Shown here: piece after piece, positions 34,955-43,704 of the stretch | How positions within the stretch are numbered: position 1 is the stretch's first letter | Layout of the letters: every line of letters starts with the position of its first letter | Assembly: GCA_030431485.1 (NCBI GenBank) | Contig: JAUIIR010000013.1 | Span: 1-64,000, forward strand | Source: Alphaproteobacteria bacterium | GTDB taxonomy: Bacteria; Pseudomonadota; Alphaproteobacteria; Rhodobacterales; Rhodobacteraceae | Reading direction: 5' to 3' | Length of the DNA: 64,000 nt | Program-made: the position numbers and the translations under genes | The notes under the pieces: model-generated | Databases searched by the model: none | What the model was told of the DNA's origin: nothing | Seen by the model: only the letters and a program-made list of their open reading frames with translations

Positions 34955-36101
34955 CGTCCGCAATCTGTCCGTCAACTACGGAAAGCACCGCGCCCTGGAC
35001 GGCGCATCGCTGCGCGTCGGTAAGGGCGAGATTGTCGTCATTCTGGGCGCAAACGGCGCCGGGAAATCGACGCTCCTCAAAGCGATTTGCGGGATTTGTG
35101 AGGGGCATGTTGCCGGTCAGGTGACGTTGCAGAATGCCGAACTGGTTGGGGAGAAACCGCACAAGATCGTTGAGGCCGGGATCGCACTGGTGCCCGAAGG
35201 CCGTGGCGTGTTCGGCGATCTGACGGTCGAGGAAAACCTGACGCTTGGGGCCTATGCCGAACGGGCGCGGGATGAACAGGCGGGCAATCTGCAGCGAGTG
35301 CTGTCGCTGTTCCCCAAGCTGCAGGAACGCCGCCGCCAGACCGTGCGCACCATGTCGGGGGGCGAACAGCAGATGGTCGCCATCGGCCGCGCGATGATGT
35401 CGAACCCGTCGATCCTTGCGCTGGACGAGCCTTCACTTGGGCTGTCGCCGCTGCTTTGCAAGGACCTGTTCGAAAGCCTGCGCGTTGTGAAACAGGCGGG
35501 CTTGGGCATCCTCTTGGTCGAACAGAACGCCAAGCAAAGCCTGCGCATCGCGGATCGCGGCTATCTATTGGAGAATGGAAATATCGTGCACGAGGATGAG
35601 GCAGATCGGCTGGCAAATGACCCTGCTGTGCAGAAAGCTTATCTAGGTGGGAGCGGAGCGGCGACGGGAGCCAAGCGCCCTGCCCCCGCCACCATGTCAA
35701 AACCCGCAAGCCCGCGCCCGGTGGCGAGGTCAAAGCCGAGCGACATCGCAGCAGCGGCGATGAAGTCGGTCAGCGCTCCGGCACGTCCGGCGCCGATCGC
35801 AAAGCCCGCGGCGCCTGCGCCTGTGTCAGCACCTGCATCCAACGACATAGCACCGGCGCCGAAGCCCAATTTTCCGAACATCACGGATATGGTGGCCAAA
35901 GCCAGCGCGACCGCGTCACGCCGCAACGGCGCCAAGCCACCGCCACGCGTGCCCGCTCCTCCGCCTGTGACACCTCAACCCGCACGTCCCGCGCAGCCCG
36001 CGATCCCGGACTTTGCGTCCTCGTCGGACCGCCTGCGCGCCATGATCGAAGATATCGAAGCGGCCGCCCGCCGTGCTGAAACCTACAAGCCAAGGAGATA
36101 A
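34947..36101 (+). CDS. livF: LivF-type ABC ATPase with long Ala/Pro-rich C-terminal extension
   Basis: Residues 1-234 are a normal LivF ATPase: Walker A GANGAGKS (34-41), signature MSGGEQ (136-141), Walker B LALDEP (157-162). A 149-residue extension follows (236-384), rich in Ala, Pro, Lys and Ser, probably disordered, with two short conserved-looking helices: NFPNITDMVAKASATASR (about 308-325) and a last helix DRLRAMIEDIEAAARRAE (361-378). Typical LivF proteins end near residue 235. ATG at 34947 has GGGGG six bases upstream; ATG at 34941 would leave no room. The tail may tether another protein to the transporter; this is inference. Confidence 0.88.
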   Translation: MLDVRNLSVNYGKHRALDGASLRVGKGEIVVILGANGAGKSTLLKAICGICEGHVAGQVTLQNAELVGEKPHKIVEAGIALVPEGRGVFGDLTVEENLTLGAYAERARDEQAGNLQRVLSLFPKLQERRRQTVRTMSGGEQQMVAIGRAMMSNPSILALDEPSLGLSPLLCKDLFESLRVVKQAGLGILLVEQNAKQSLRIADRGYLLENGNIVHEDEADRLANDPAVQKAYLGGSGAATGAKRPAPATMSKPASPRPVARSKPSDIAAAAMKSVSAPARPAPIAKPAAPAPVSAPASNDIAPAPKPNFPNITDMVAKASATASRRNGAKPPPRVPAPPPVTPQPARPAQPAIPDFASSSDRLRAMIEDIEAAARRAETYKPRR

Positions 36102-36105
36102 CGCC

Positions 36106-37581
36106 ATGCTCGACTCGACCTCCTCTGCGCCCACCATCCGAGGCATGTATATCGGAGGCAGCTGGGTGCCCGCCGCGCGCACCTTTGACAACTTGAACCC
36201 GTCGGACAACTCGCTCTTCGCCCGCATCCCAGATGGCAGCGCGACCGATATGGACCGCGCGATTTCAGCTGCGCAGGCCGCGTTCCCGGAATGGTCAGGC
36301 AAGACGTTTCAGGAGCGCGCCAAGATGCTGCTGCGCATCGCAGATGTCTGGGAAAGCCGAAAGGACGATTTCATCCACGCCGTGATGCACGAAGGCGGCG
36401 GCTGGTTCGGCAAAGGCGTGTTCGAGGCAGGCTTCGTGGCCGAGATTTTCCGCACCTCCGCCTCGCTCTGCTATCAATCCACCGGGGAAGTTCTTCCCTC
36501 GGCCGATGGCAAGGTTTCCATGGCCACGCGTTGGCCTCTAGGCGTAGTTGGCGTGATCTCACCCTGGAACATGCCCGGTATCCTGACCTCACGCGGCTAC
36601 GCGGCGGCGTTGGCGGCGGGCAATTGCGTTGTGTTGAAACCGTCCGAGGACACGCCCTATTCCGGCGGCTTGTTCCATGCCGAGGTGCTTGAGGAAGCGG
36701 GCGTGCCTGCTGGGGTTTTCAACGTTGTTACCTGTTCACGCGAAAGCGTGGGCGAAGTGGGCGACGCGCTTATCGAGGACCCGCGCGTGAAGGGAATTTC
36801 CTTCACCGGATCGACCGCTGTTGGTCGCCATATCGCAGCCAAGTGTGGTGCGCATCTCAAGAAATGCTGCGTGGAGCTGGGCGGGAAAGATTCGATGATC
36901 ATCCTTGAGGATGCCGATCTCGACAAAGCCGCCGAGGCTGCAAATTTCGGCTGCTTCATGCATCAAGGTCAAGTCTGTATGTCGACCGAGAAACTGCTTG
37001 TGCATGAGGGCATCTATGAGCCTTTTATGCAGAAATTCCTTGCGCGCGCGGGCAAGCTGAAAACCGGGCATGTAAACGACAAGTCGAACACTCTGGGTCC
37101 GCTGGTGAACACCCGTCAGGCGCACCGGGTCAAGGCGCTGATCGACGATGCAGTCGCCAAGGGCGCGCAGGTGGCTCAGGGCGGCAATGCCTGGGACAAT
37201 TTCGTGGAACCCACTGTGTTGACCCACGTCGACCGCAATATGGACATCTGGCACGACGAAACCTTCGGCCCTGTGGTGGTGGTGATCCCGTTCCGCACCG
37301 AAGATGAGGCAATCGAGCTGAACAACGACACGGAATACGGCCTGACTGCCGCCGTCTGGACCGCCAACGAGGGCCGCGCTCTGCGCATGGCAGGGCGGCT
37401 TGAAACCGGGATGGTTCATATCAACGACCAGAACATAAACGACGAACCGCAAGTGCCATTTGGCGGTGTTAAAGCGTCAGGTGTCGGCCGCTATGGCGGG
37501 CGCTGGTCGCTGGATGCCTTTACCGAACTCAGGTGGATCACGCTGGAACGCGGCGGTCGCCATTACCCGCCGGTCTTTTGA
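36106..37581 (+). CDS. NAD-dependent aldehyde dehydrogenase
   Basis: A 491-residue ALDH with catalytic Cys291 (MHQGQVCMSTE) and Glu257 (CVELGGKDS) and the SPWN segment (residues 152-155). Like the first ALDH of the operon it has the vanillin/benzaldehyde dehydrogenase look, but the two are clearly distinct proteins. AAGGAG precedes the start at 36106, only five bases behind the livF stop. Two ALDHs around one importer suggest stepwise oxidation of a dialdehyde or of two related aldehydes. Confidence 0.87.
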   Translation: MLDSTSSAPTIRGMYIGGSWVPAARTFDNLNPSDNSLFARIPDGSATDMDRAISAAQAAFPEWSGKTFQERAKMLLRIADVWESRKDDFIHAVMHEGGGWFGKGVFEAGFVAEIFRTSASLCYQSTGEVLPSADGKVSMATRWPLGVVGVISPWNMPGILTSRGYAAALAAGNCVVLKPSEDTPYSGGLFHAEVLEEAGVPAGVFNVVTCSRESVGEVGDALIEDPRVKGISFTGSTAVGRHIAAKCGAHLKKCCVELGGKDSMIILEDADLDKAAEAANFGCFMHQGQVCMSTEKLLVHEGIYEPFMQKFLARAGKLKTGHVNDKSNTLGPLVNTRQAHRVKALIDDAVAKGAQVAQGGNAWDNFVEPTVLTHVDRNMDIWHDETFGPVVVVIPFRTEDEAIELNNDTEYGLTAAVWTANEGRALRMAGRLETGMVHINDQNINDEPQVPFGGVKASGVGRYGGRWSLDAFTELRWITLERGGRHYPPVF

Positions 37582-37604
37582 CCCGCGTTTAGGGAGGATT
37601 ACAC

Positions 37605-39155
37605 ATGACAGCCCTTGGATGGATCATCCTGCTACTTGTCATCGCCGCCATCGTGATCGTGCTGGCCGCTTGGTTTTACGAACGCGCCACCAATGAAATC
37701 AGCCTTGTGCGCACGGGTGTCGGCGGCCGTAAGGTCATTGTGGATGGCGGCACTTTGGCGATCCCATATTTTCACGAGATCAGCCGCGTCAACATGCAGA
37801 CGATCCGCATGGAGGTCAGCCGCGCGGGCGACAGCGCTCTGATCACAAAGGATCGGATGCGCATTGACGTGGGTGCGGAGTTCTATGCTTCTGTCCTGCC
37901 CGAGGAAGCCGCTATCGTGCGCGCCGCGCAAACGCTGGGCAAACGCACGTTCCAGCCAGACCAGCTCAAGTCGCTGATCGACGGGATGATGGTCGATGCC
38001 CTGCGATCGGTCGCCGCGCAGATGACGATGGACGAGTTGCACGAGAACCGGTCGGAATTTGTGCGCGAGGTGCATGAGGCGCTGGCGGATACTTTAGTGA
38101 AATACGGGCTGCAACTGGACAGCGTGTCCCTGACCGCGCTGGATCAGACGCCGTTTTCTTCTTTGGATGAAAATAACGCCTTCAACGCCGTTGGCATGCG
38201 CAAGCTGGCCGAGGTGATCGCCAAGTCCAAAAAGGAACGCGCCGAGATCGAAGGCGAAACGGCTGTTGCTGTCCGTCGCGCTGAGGTCGAGGCGAACCAG
38301 CGCCGTCTTCAGATTGAACTCGAAGAACGCCGCGCCGAGATCGCGCAGACGCAAGAGATCGAAACCCTGCTGGCCGCTCAACTGACCGAGGTTGCCCGCC
38401 GCAAAGCCGAAGCCGAACGCGAAGCCGCACAAGCCCGCATCCGCATGGAGCAGGAGATCCAGGCCACGTCGATCCAGCGCGAATTACAGATCCGAGAAGC
38501 CGAAATTGCGCAACTCCGGGCCCTAGAGATCGCAGAGCAGGAAAAGGTCATCCAAACCGCAGCCAAGAGTGAAGAAGAGTCGAAAGCCAAGGCAGAGGCG
38601 ACATTGGCTCGCGCCGCACTTGTCAAAGCCGAAGAAGAGATCCAGACGCTGCGCGAAATGGCCGAGGCCGAGCGCCGCAAGGCTCTGGCCCTTATGGCGG
38701 CGCGTCAGGACGCCGAAGCAAACGCGGAACGCGCCCGCATCACCTCGGTCGCAGATCAGGAGGTCGCCAAGGCCGCGGGCGTGATCCGGCGCGAGGAGGC
38801 GGCGTCCATGAAGCTCTACAAGACAGCCGAAGCCGAAGCCGAAGCTGAGCGCATCAAGGCCGAGAACACCCGCTCGAAAGAACTTATGTCGATGGAACTG
38901 GAGAAGGCGCGACTGGAGGCGATGCCCAAGATCTTGGCCGAAATGGTCAAACCGGCCGAGAAAATCAAGGGTATCAACATCAATCATGTGACGGGCTTGG
39001 GAAAAGCAGACAGTGGCGGCGCCACATCCCCCGTTGGGCAGACTATAGACTCAATCCTCGAAATGGCAGTAGCCCTGCCAGCCATGAAGAAAATTGGCGA
39101 TCAGATCGGCATCAATATGGACGGTGTTTTACCGGAGGACGGAAAAAAGAGTTGA
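37605..39155 (+). CDS. Flotillin-like SPFH-domain membrane protein (YqiK type)
   Basis: A 516-residue protein: one N-terminal membrane helix (residues 5-24), an SPFH/band-7 domain to about 200, a long charged coiled coil rich in Ala, Glu and Arg (about 210-450) and a C-terminal part with hydrophobic helices (DSILEMAVALPAMKKIGDQIG). Flotillins assemble into membrane scaffolds. GGGAGGA precedes the start and the gene lies 23 bases behind the second aldehyde dehydrogenase, so it seems to be the last cistron of the importer operon, an unusual place. A good terminator follows. Confidence 0.9.
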   Translation: MTALGWIILLLVIAAIVIVLAAWFYERATNEISLVRTGVGGRKVIVDGGTLAIPYFHEISRVNMQTIRMEVSRAGDSALITKDRMRIDVGAEFYASVLPEEAAIVRAAQTLGKRTFQPDQLKSLIDGMMVDALRSVAAQMTMDELHENRSEFVREVHEALADTLVKYGLQLDSVSLTALDQTPFSSLDENNAFNAVGMRKLAEVIAKSKKERAEIEGETAVAVRRAEVEANQRRLQIELEERRAEIAQTQEIETLLAAQLTEVARRKAEAEREAAQARIRMEQEIQATSIQRELQIREAEIAQLRALEIAEQEKVIQTAAKSEEESKAKAEATLARAALVKAEEEIQTLREMAEAERRKALALMAARQDAEANAERARITSVADQEVAKAAGVIRREEAASMKLYKTAEAEAEAERIKAENTRSKELMSMELEKARLEAMPKILAEMVKPAEKIKGININHVTGLGKADSGGATSPVGQTIDSILEMAVALPAMKKIGDQIGINMDGVLPEDGKKS

Positions 39156-39190
39156 ACCGGAACCCCGTCGGGCAAACCGGCCAAACCAAT

Positions 39191-39229
39191 GCGCCGTCCA
39201 TGCATCTGCGGGGGCGGCGCTTCTTTTTT
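39191..39229 (+). terminator. Rho-independent terminator after the flotillin gene
   Basis: GCGCCGTCC and GGGGGCGGCGC can form a stem (39191-39199 with 39210-39220), followed by TTCTTTTTT. It ends the plus-strand ALDH/liv/flotillin operon, just before the convergent TauE-type gene. Confidence 0.82.
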
Positions 39230-39240
39230 GGCACTGCGGC

Positions 39241-39993
39241 TCACAGGCCGGATTGGGTGGCATCCCAGATCAGTTTGACGGCAATGACCGCCAAGAGCAC
39301 GAGGATCAACCTGTCGAATGCTTCTTTCGAAAGGAACCGAGCGCTCCATGCGCCAATAGGAATTCCGATCGACAAAGGAATAAGAGCAAATACGGCAAGA
39401 ATGACGCGGTCCCATGTCAGGATTCCCAATATTGCCAGTGCGGGAGCCTGTGTCATCGACATGGCGAGAAAGAAGATGGCAATGGTTGCGATAAACTCAG
39501 TGCGCGGCATCTTCAAAGCATTGAGAAATGTGATCGACACCGGAGCGGACAAGCCACCTGCACCTTGCATGACACCCCCGACAAATCCCGCGTAGGGTCC
39601 GATCTGACGCCCACGCGCACGCGACAGTTGCCAGTTCGGTCGTGCCAATCGCAAAGCGATATACGCAAACACCACAGTCGCCAGCGACGCCATTAGGAAC
39701 GGCACAGGCAAAGAGGCCAGCAGTACTGACCCAAGGATCGCCCCAATCCCGCCCATCACGGCGAAGGTGTAGGCAAACCGATGCTCTGTTATCTCGCTCC
39801 GAAAGACCCAACTTTGCCAGATATTGGAAAAAAGGTTCAGCACTGAAAAAATCGCCACCGCCATCGGAACATCGAAGACGATTGCCAAGACAGGCACACC
39901 AATCACCGGAGCTCCTGCCCCGGTCGCCCCCTTCAGGAAACCGCCCAAGGCGATCCCAATGAAGGCAATAAGCAGTGAGGCCGGATCAATCAT
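39241..39993 (-). CDS. TauE/SafE-family (TSUP) anion permease
   Basis: A 250-residue membrane protein with seven or eight hydrophobic helices and the family glycine-rich repeats (GIALGGFLKGATGAGAPVIGVPVL, GPYAGFVGGVMQGAGGLSAPV). The start MIDPASLL at 39993 is preferred to the long soluble N-terminal frame extension. TSUP proteins carry sulfite, sulfoacetate, taurine-derived ions or other organic anions; nothing here decides the substrate. It stands alone on the minus strand. The 255 bases between it and the next gene hold nothing I recognise. Confidence 0.85.
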   Translation of the reverse strand: MIDPASLLIAFIGIALGGFLKGATGAGAPVIGVPVLAIVFDVPMAVAIFSVLNLFSNIWQSWVFRSEITEHRFAYTFAVMGGIGAILGSVLLASLPVPFLMASLATVVFAYIALRLARPNWQLSRARGRQIGPYAGFVGGVMQGAGGLSAPVSITFLNALKMPRTEFIATIAIFFLAMSMTQAPALAILGILTWDRVILAVFALIPLSIGIPIGAWSARFLSKEAFDRLILVLLAVIAVKLIWDATQSGL

Positions 39994-40248
39994 CCGCGCG
40001 CTTGCTCCGTCATCGCAAGGACCATTTACACTGTCCAGTTGCGTGGTTTTCGCCCAACATATTCGCCCTCCGCTCTGGAAAAATGAAGTCTCGCCACCAC
40101 GCGCGAAAGTCAAGTCAACACAAAATCTTGGACAAGACACCTCTTCGTTTCACAAACAGCCGGGAACCGTTCATCGACACGCCTCCCGCATGAAACCGCC
40201 GGTCCACTGGCGAGATCAAGTCCCTGCGATACACGCGGTCATGCCTAA

Positions 40249-41217
40249 TCACCCATGGGTCGTCGCAAGGAGGTCCCGAATATGCTCTGGCGCTTGTGGA
40301 ACAATGCCATGGGGATTGAGGGCTTTGATGGAATAGTACCCGTGAAGGATGTGTTCCATATCAACTGTTTCACGTATCCCGGGGACTCGAAGCATGCGCT
40401 GCAGGTAGGATGACAAACGCGGGTAATCTCGTATTGCACGGCGGTTCGTCTTGAACAGGCCGTGATAGGCCGCATCGAAACGAATAAGCGTCACAAAAGC
40501 TCGGATATCGCTCTCGGTCAGGGCGTCGCCGAAGAGATAGTCACCGGTCAACCGGTCCTCAAGTTCGCCCAGCATTGCGAAGATACCTTCCATCGCTTCG
40601 TCATAGGCGGCTTGAGATGTCGCAAATCCCGCCTTGTAGACACCGTTGTTGAGCAGGTCATAAATCCGCGAGTTCAGGGCGTCGATGTCCGCTGCGTGCG
40701 CGGCTGGATACAGCCGGGTGTCAGACGGAACCAGATGTTCGAAAGCCGTATCCAGCATACGCAGGATGTCGGCGCTTTCGTTGTTCACCAGAACGTTCCG
40801 CTTGGTGTCCCAAAGCACTGGAACTGTTGCCCGCCCCGTGAATTCCGGATCAGCTCGGGTGTACAACTCGTGCATATAGCGTGCACCGAAAAGCGGGTCC
40901 TCGTCGGCCCCGGCGAAGCCTCCAAATCGCCAGCCCTGATCGGTCAGGGATGGGTTCACCACTGTGACGTCGATCATGGTATCAAGCCCCTTAAGCTTGT
41001 GCGCAATCAGCGTCCGCGACGCCCACGGACAAATGAGCGCGACATAAAGCCGATACCGTCCGGGCTCAGCCTCAAAGCCCCCCATCCCGGTGGGTCCCGG
41101 GCGTCCATCTGGCGTGATCCAGTTGCGAAAGCTGGAGATCTGCCGCACGAAACGGCCCTTCTCATCGGCTTTTTGCACCGGTTGCCAGTTTTCCATCCAT
41201 TTTCCATCGACAAGCAT
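40249..41217 (-). CDS. Glutathionyl-hydroquinone reductase (Xi-class GST)
   Basis: A 322-residue Xi-class glutathione transferase, like E. coli YqjG and PcpF. The catalytic Cys63 lies in the diagnostic CPWASR motif, and WRFGGFAGADEDPLFGARYMHELYTRADPEFTGRATVPVLWD matches the family (shown in the function sense only). The enzyme reduces glutathionyl-hydroquinones back to hydroquinones with glutathione, limiting quinone damage. It ends an operon with a DoxX and a YgiD-like gene, the same pairing as yqjF-yqjG in enterobacteria. Confidence 0.92.
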   Translation of the reverse strand: MLVDGKWMENWQPVQKADEKGRFVRQISSFRNWITPDGRPGPTGMGGFEAEPGRYRLYVALICPWASRTLIAHKLKGLDTMIDVTVVNPSLTDQGWRFGGFAGADEDPLFGARYMHELYTRADPEFTGRATVPVLWDTKRNVLVNNESADILRMLDTAFEHLVPSDTRLYPAAHAADIDALNSRIYDLLNNGVYKAGFATSQAAYDEAMEGIFAMLGELEDRLTGDYLFGDALTESDIRAFVTLIRFDAAYHGLFKTNRRAIRDYPRLSSYLQRMLRVPGIRETVDMEHILHGYYSIKALNPHGIVPQAPEHIRDLLATTHG

Positions 41218-41229
41218 CGGGCAGTTTCC

Positions 41230-42051
41230 TCAATTCGTGTGAAAGATAAACGACCGCATCGACACCGACCCAAGATCAATGACATCGGTCATAAAGGTCA
41301 GGTCGTCACGTTCATCAGATGCGCCAGCAATGGTCAGCGCTGGCAGATAATGATCAAGCGTGGGATGGGCTTCGGGAAGCAGAGCACCAAGTCGATCGGC
41401 ATCCGCTAGCCCTGTGAAGTCCCGGTGAGACAGCCGATCCGCAAAGATTGCGTCGAACTCCAGCGCGAAGTCGTGCGGCGTCCCTCCGTGCCGCATGGCT
41501 CGAAGATTGTGGACGACGTTGCCCGATCCCAAAATGAGGACCCCGCGCTCGCGCAGCAATGACAGGGTCCGACCAATCTCAAGCTGATGTGTCAGACCAC
41601 GGCTCATATCGACAGAGACCTGGAAGACAGGCACATCAGCCTCTGGATAGAGAAACTTGAGCACAGCCCAAGCCCCATGATCGAGACCCCAACGATCATC
41701 TTCCTGTGCCCGGTGGCTTTTCAGGAGAGCCGTCACCTCGCGTGCCAGATGCGGCTGACCTGGCGCCGGGTAAGCCTGTTCGAACAGAGCCTGGGGAAAA
41801 CCATAGAAATCATGGATCGTGCGCGGCATCTCCGAGACATCCACCAATGTGGTGCCTTGCGTCATCCAATGAGCCGACACGACAAGAATGGCCTCTGGAC
41901 GCGGCAAGCTTCGGCCAAGTTCTGTCCAGGCACGACTGTAGGTATTGTCTTCTATGACGTTCATCGGGCTGCCATGACCCAAAAAGACAACCGGAAGCCG
42001 ATCCGAGGGTGCGAAGCGGTCAGACAGGTCCACTAGGCTGTGCGTTTGCAT
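41230..42051 (-). CDS. YgiD-like LigB-family aromatic ring-cleaving dioxygenase
   Basis: A 273-residue protein of the class III extradiol dioxygenase family, as in E. coli YgiD (4,5-DOPA dioxygenase). The expected metal ligands are in place: His26 (LGHGSPMN), His61 (SAHWMT), His181 (GNVVHNL) and His234 (DHYLP). It lies between doxX and the glutathionyl-hydroquinone reductase, 12 bases before the latter, so it probably removes catechol-type compounds that would otherwise form quinones. Confidence 0.9.
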   Translation of the reverse strand: MQTHSLVDLSDRFAPSDRLPVVFLGHGSPMNVIEDNTYSRAWTELGRSLPRPEAILVVSAHWMTQGTTLVDVSEMPRTIHDFYGFPQALFEQAYPAPGQPHLAREVTALLKSHRAQEDDRWGLDHGAWAVLKFLYPEADVPVFQVSVDMSRGLTHQLEIGRTLSLLRERGVLILGSGNVVHNLRAMRHGGTPHDFALEFDAIFADRLSHRDFTGLADADRLGALLPEAHPTLDHYLPALTIAGASDERDDLTFMTDVIDLGSVSMRSFIFHTN

Positions 42052-42110
42052 CAGGTATCTCCAGTGTCGAACCGGACCACATTTTTGCGATCCGGTCCTT
42101 TAAGTGTCGG

Positions 42111-42542
42111 TCAGGCGAACTTTCCAAGGGAACGGTCAAGAACCGGAAGACGAAGCGCATAGCTTCCCGCACCCAGAAGCAGGATCACACCTTGAACCAC
42201 GGCCCAGAAGAACGGGAATTCCCAACCGCCGCCTTCGTTCGAAAATGTCCAACCAAATCCCGAATGAGCCCAGACCGACCCAAGAAGAAGTGCGATCAGA
42301 GGAATCGAGACGGCGCGAACAGCAACGCCGAGGATCAGTGCCAGACCGCCACCAAGTTCGGCCAGGATGGTCAGGTACGCGAAAAAGCCTGGCAGACCGA
42401 GGCTTTCGAAGAAACCCACGGTGCCGGGTATGGTAAAAACACTGACTTTCAGCCAGCCGTGCGCGAGAAATGCAACGCCGCTTGTGATGCGCAAAATGAA
42501 GGCCGCAAGATCGCCGTTGGAATTTGCAGGTTCGATGGACAT
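42111..42542 (-). CDS. DoxX-family membrane protein
   Basis: A 143-residue protein with four hydrophobic helices (about 11-27, 52-75, 78-95, 108-127) and DoxX-type features LRITSGVAFLAHGWLKV and LAELGGGLALILGV. It is the first gene of the minus-strand set with ygiD-like and glutathionyl-hydroquinone reductase genes and is divergent from lysR. DoxX proteins such as YqjF are associated with quinone or thiol redox stress; the molecular function is not settled. Confidence 0.9.
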   Translation of the reverse strand: MSIEPANSNGDLAAFILRITSGVAFLAHGWLKVSVFTIPGTVGFFESLGLPGFFAYLTILAELGGGLALILGVAVRAVSIPLIALLLGSVWAHSGFGWTFSNEGGGWEFPFFWAVVQGVILLLGAGSYALRLPVLDRSLGKFA

Positions 42543-42680
42543 GGCAGGTACTCCTTGAATTTTGATTGTGACGTTCAGCCAACGAAAGAAGGCTCGAAAC
42601 TGGTACGGCGTATCTAAGACTTGTAGACAATCAACAAAATGACGACTTTATAGAATGAATATCCACAATTTGTTCGGAGT

Positions 42681-43589
42681 ATGGCTTTGGACCTTCTTGA
42701 CCAGCTCAGGGCCTTCGTCGCCACGGCTCAGACCGGATCCTTCACCTCGGCTGCGGACCGGTTGGGCATTTCGAACCGACTTACGTCCAAATACGTTGCA
42801 GAACTTGAGTCACGACTTGGCGTTCGTCTGCTTCAACGCACAACCCGCAAGGTTGGACTCACACCAGCAGGTGACGAGTTGCTTGCGCGCACGCCCGCGC
42901 TTCTTGACGAGTTTGATGCTGTTCTAAACGCGGTATCCGAAGGCTCAACGGCCCTCTCCGGCGCACTGAGAGTGTCTGCTCCAGTCACATTTGGCGAGAT
43001 TTACGTTGTCGGTATGCTCGCCCGTTTCGCTTCCGCACATCCTGACATTTCGATTGATCTGAGGCTCGACGACAGGTTTCTCGACATTGCTGCAGAGGGC
43101 ATTGATCTGAGTTTTCGGCTGGGGCACTTCGACCAAGCCTCGCTCAAGGTCCGCCGTCTCGGAGAGTTTCGCAGCGTTTTGGTGGCAAGCCCCGACTATC
43201 TGGAGCAGCATGGTACACCAGCAGCGCCAGAAGAGTTGTCGGAGCATGCATGTATCGTCGACACGAACCGGAGGAACCCGCGTCGCTGGATGTTCCTCAA
43301 GGACGGCACTGAAACAGTGGTTACAGTAAAAGGTCGGTTCCAGGTCAATTCAGCCAGCGCTGCCATCGCATTGGCCACCAAGGGTCTTGGTATCGCGTAT
43401 GTCCCAAGTTTCGCCCTGACCGATGCCCTCGCTGAAGGCCATGTCGTCACGCTCTTGAATGAGACCCGGTCTGAAAGCAGTCCAATCGGCGCTGTCTATC
43501 TGGAGGGGCGCACGCTGCCACGCAAAGTTCGGGCCTTGATAGATTTCGCTCTAGATGACGTGCGGGCAACTAACATGATGTTGGGTTGA
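42681..43589 (+). CDS. LysR-family regulator
   Basis: A 302-residue LysR-type regulator: helix-turn-helix at about residues 6-60 (SFTSAADRLGISNRLTSKYVAELESRLGVRLLQRTTR) and a CrgA-like effector-binding domain. It is divergent from the doxX operon across 138 bases, so it is its likely regulator; in E. coli, a LysR protein controls yqjFG in response to quinol-type compounds. I see no certain T-N11-A site in the intergenic region. Confidence 0.9.
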   Translation: MALDLLDQLRAFVATAQTGSFTSAADRLGISNRLTSKYVAELESRLGVRLLQRTTRKVGLTPAGDELLARTPALLDEFDAVLNAVSEGSTALSGALRVSAPVTFGEIYVVGMLARFASAHPDISIDLRLDDRFLDIAAEGIDLSFRLGHFDQASLKVRRLGEFRSVLVASPDYLEQHGTPAAPEELSEHACIVDTNRRNPRRWMFLKDGTETVVTVKGRFQVNSASAAIALATKGLGIAYVPSFALTDALAEGHVVTLLNETRSESSPIGAVYLEGRTLPRKVRALIDFALDDVRATNMMLG

Positions 43590-43704
43590 GTGGGCACGGC
43601 ACGTGAGGTGGCACACGTCACGACGAAAACACGCGTGCGGTTTCAGAATAGTGGCGTCATCGACAGAATGTTCAGACCAGCAGGTGCTGATCGGACTGTC
43701 AATC

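Noticed and set aside
39994-40248. Possible small gene or RNA between the TauE-type and reductase genes
   Set aside because: The 255 bases show no frame with a ribosome site, no tRNA-like fold that I can recognise and no strong hairpin.
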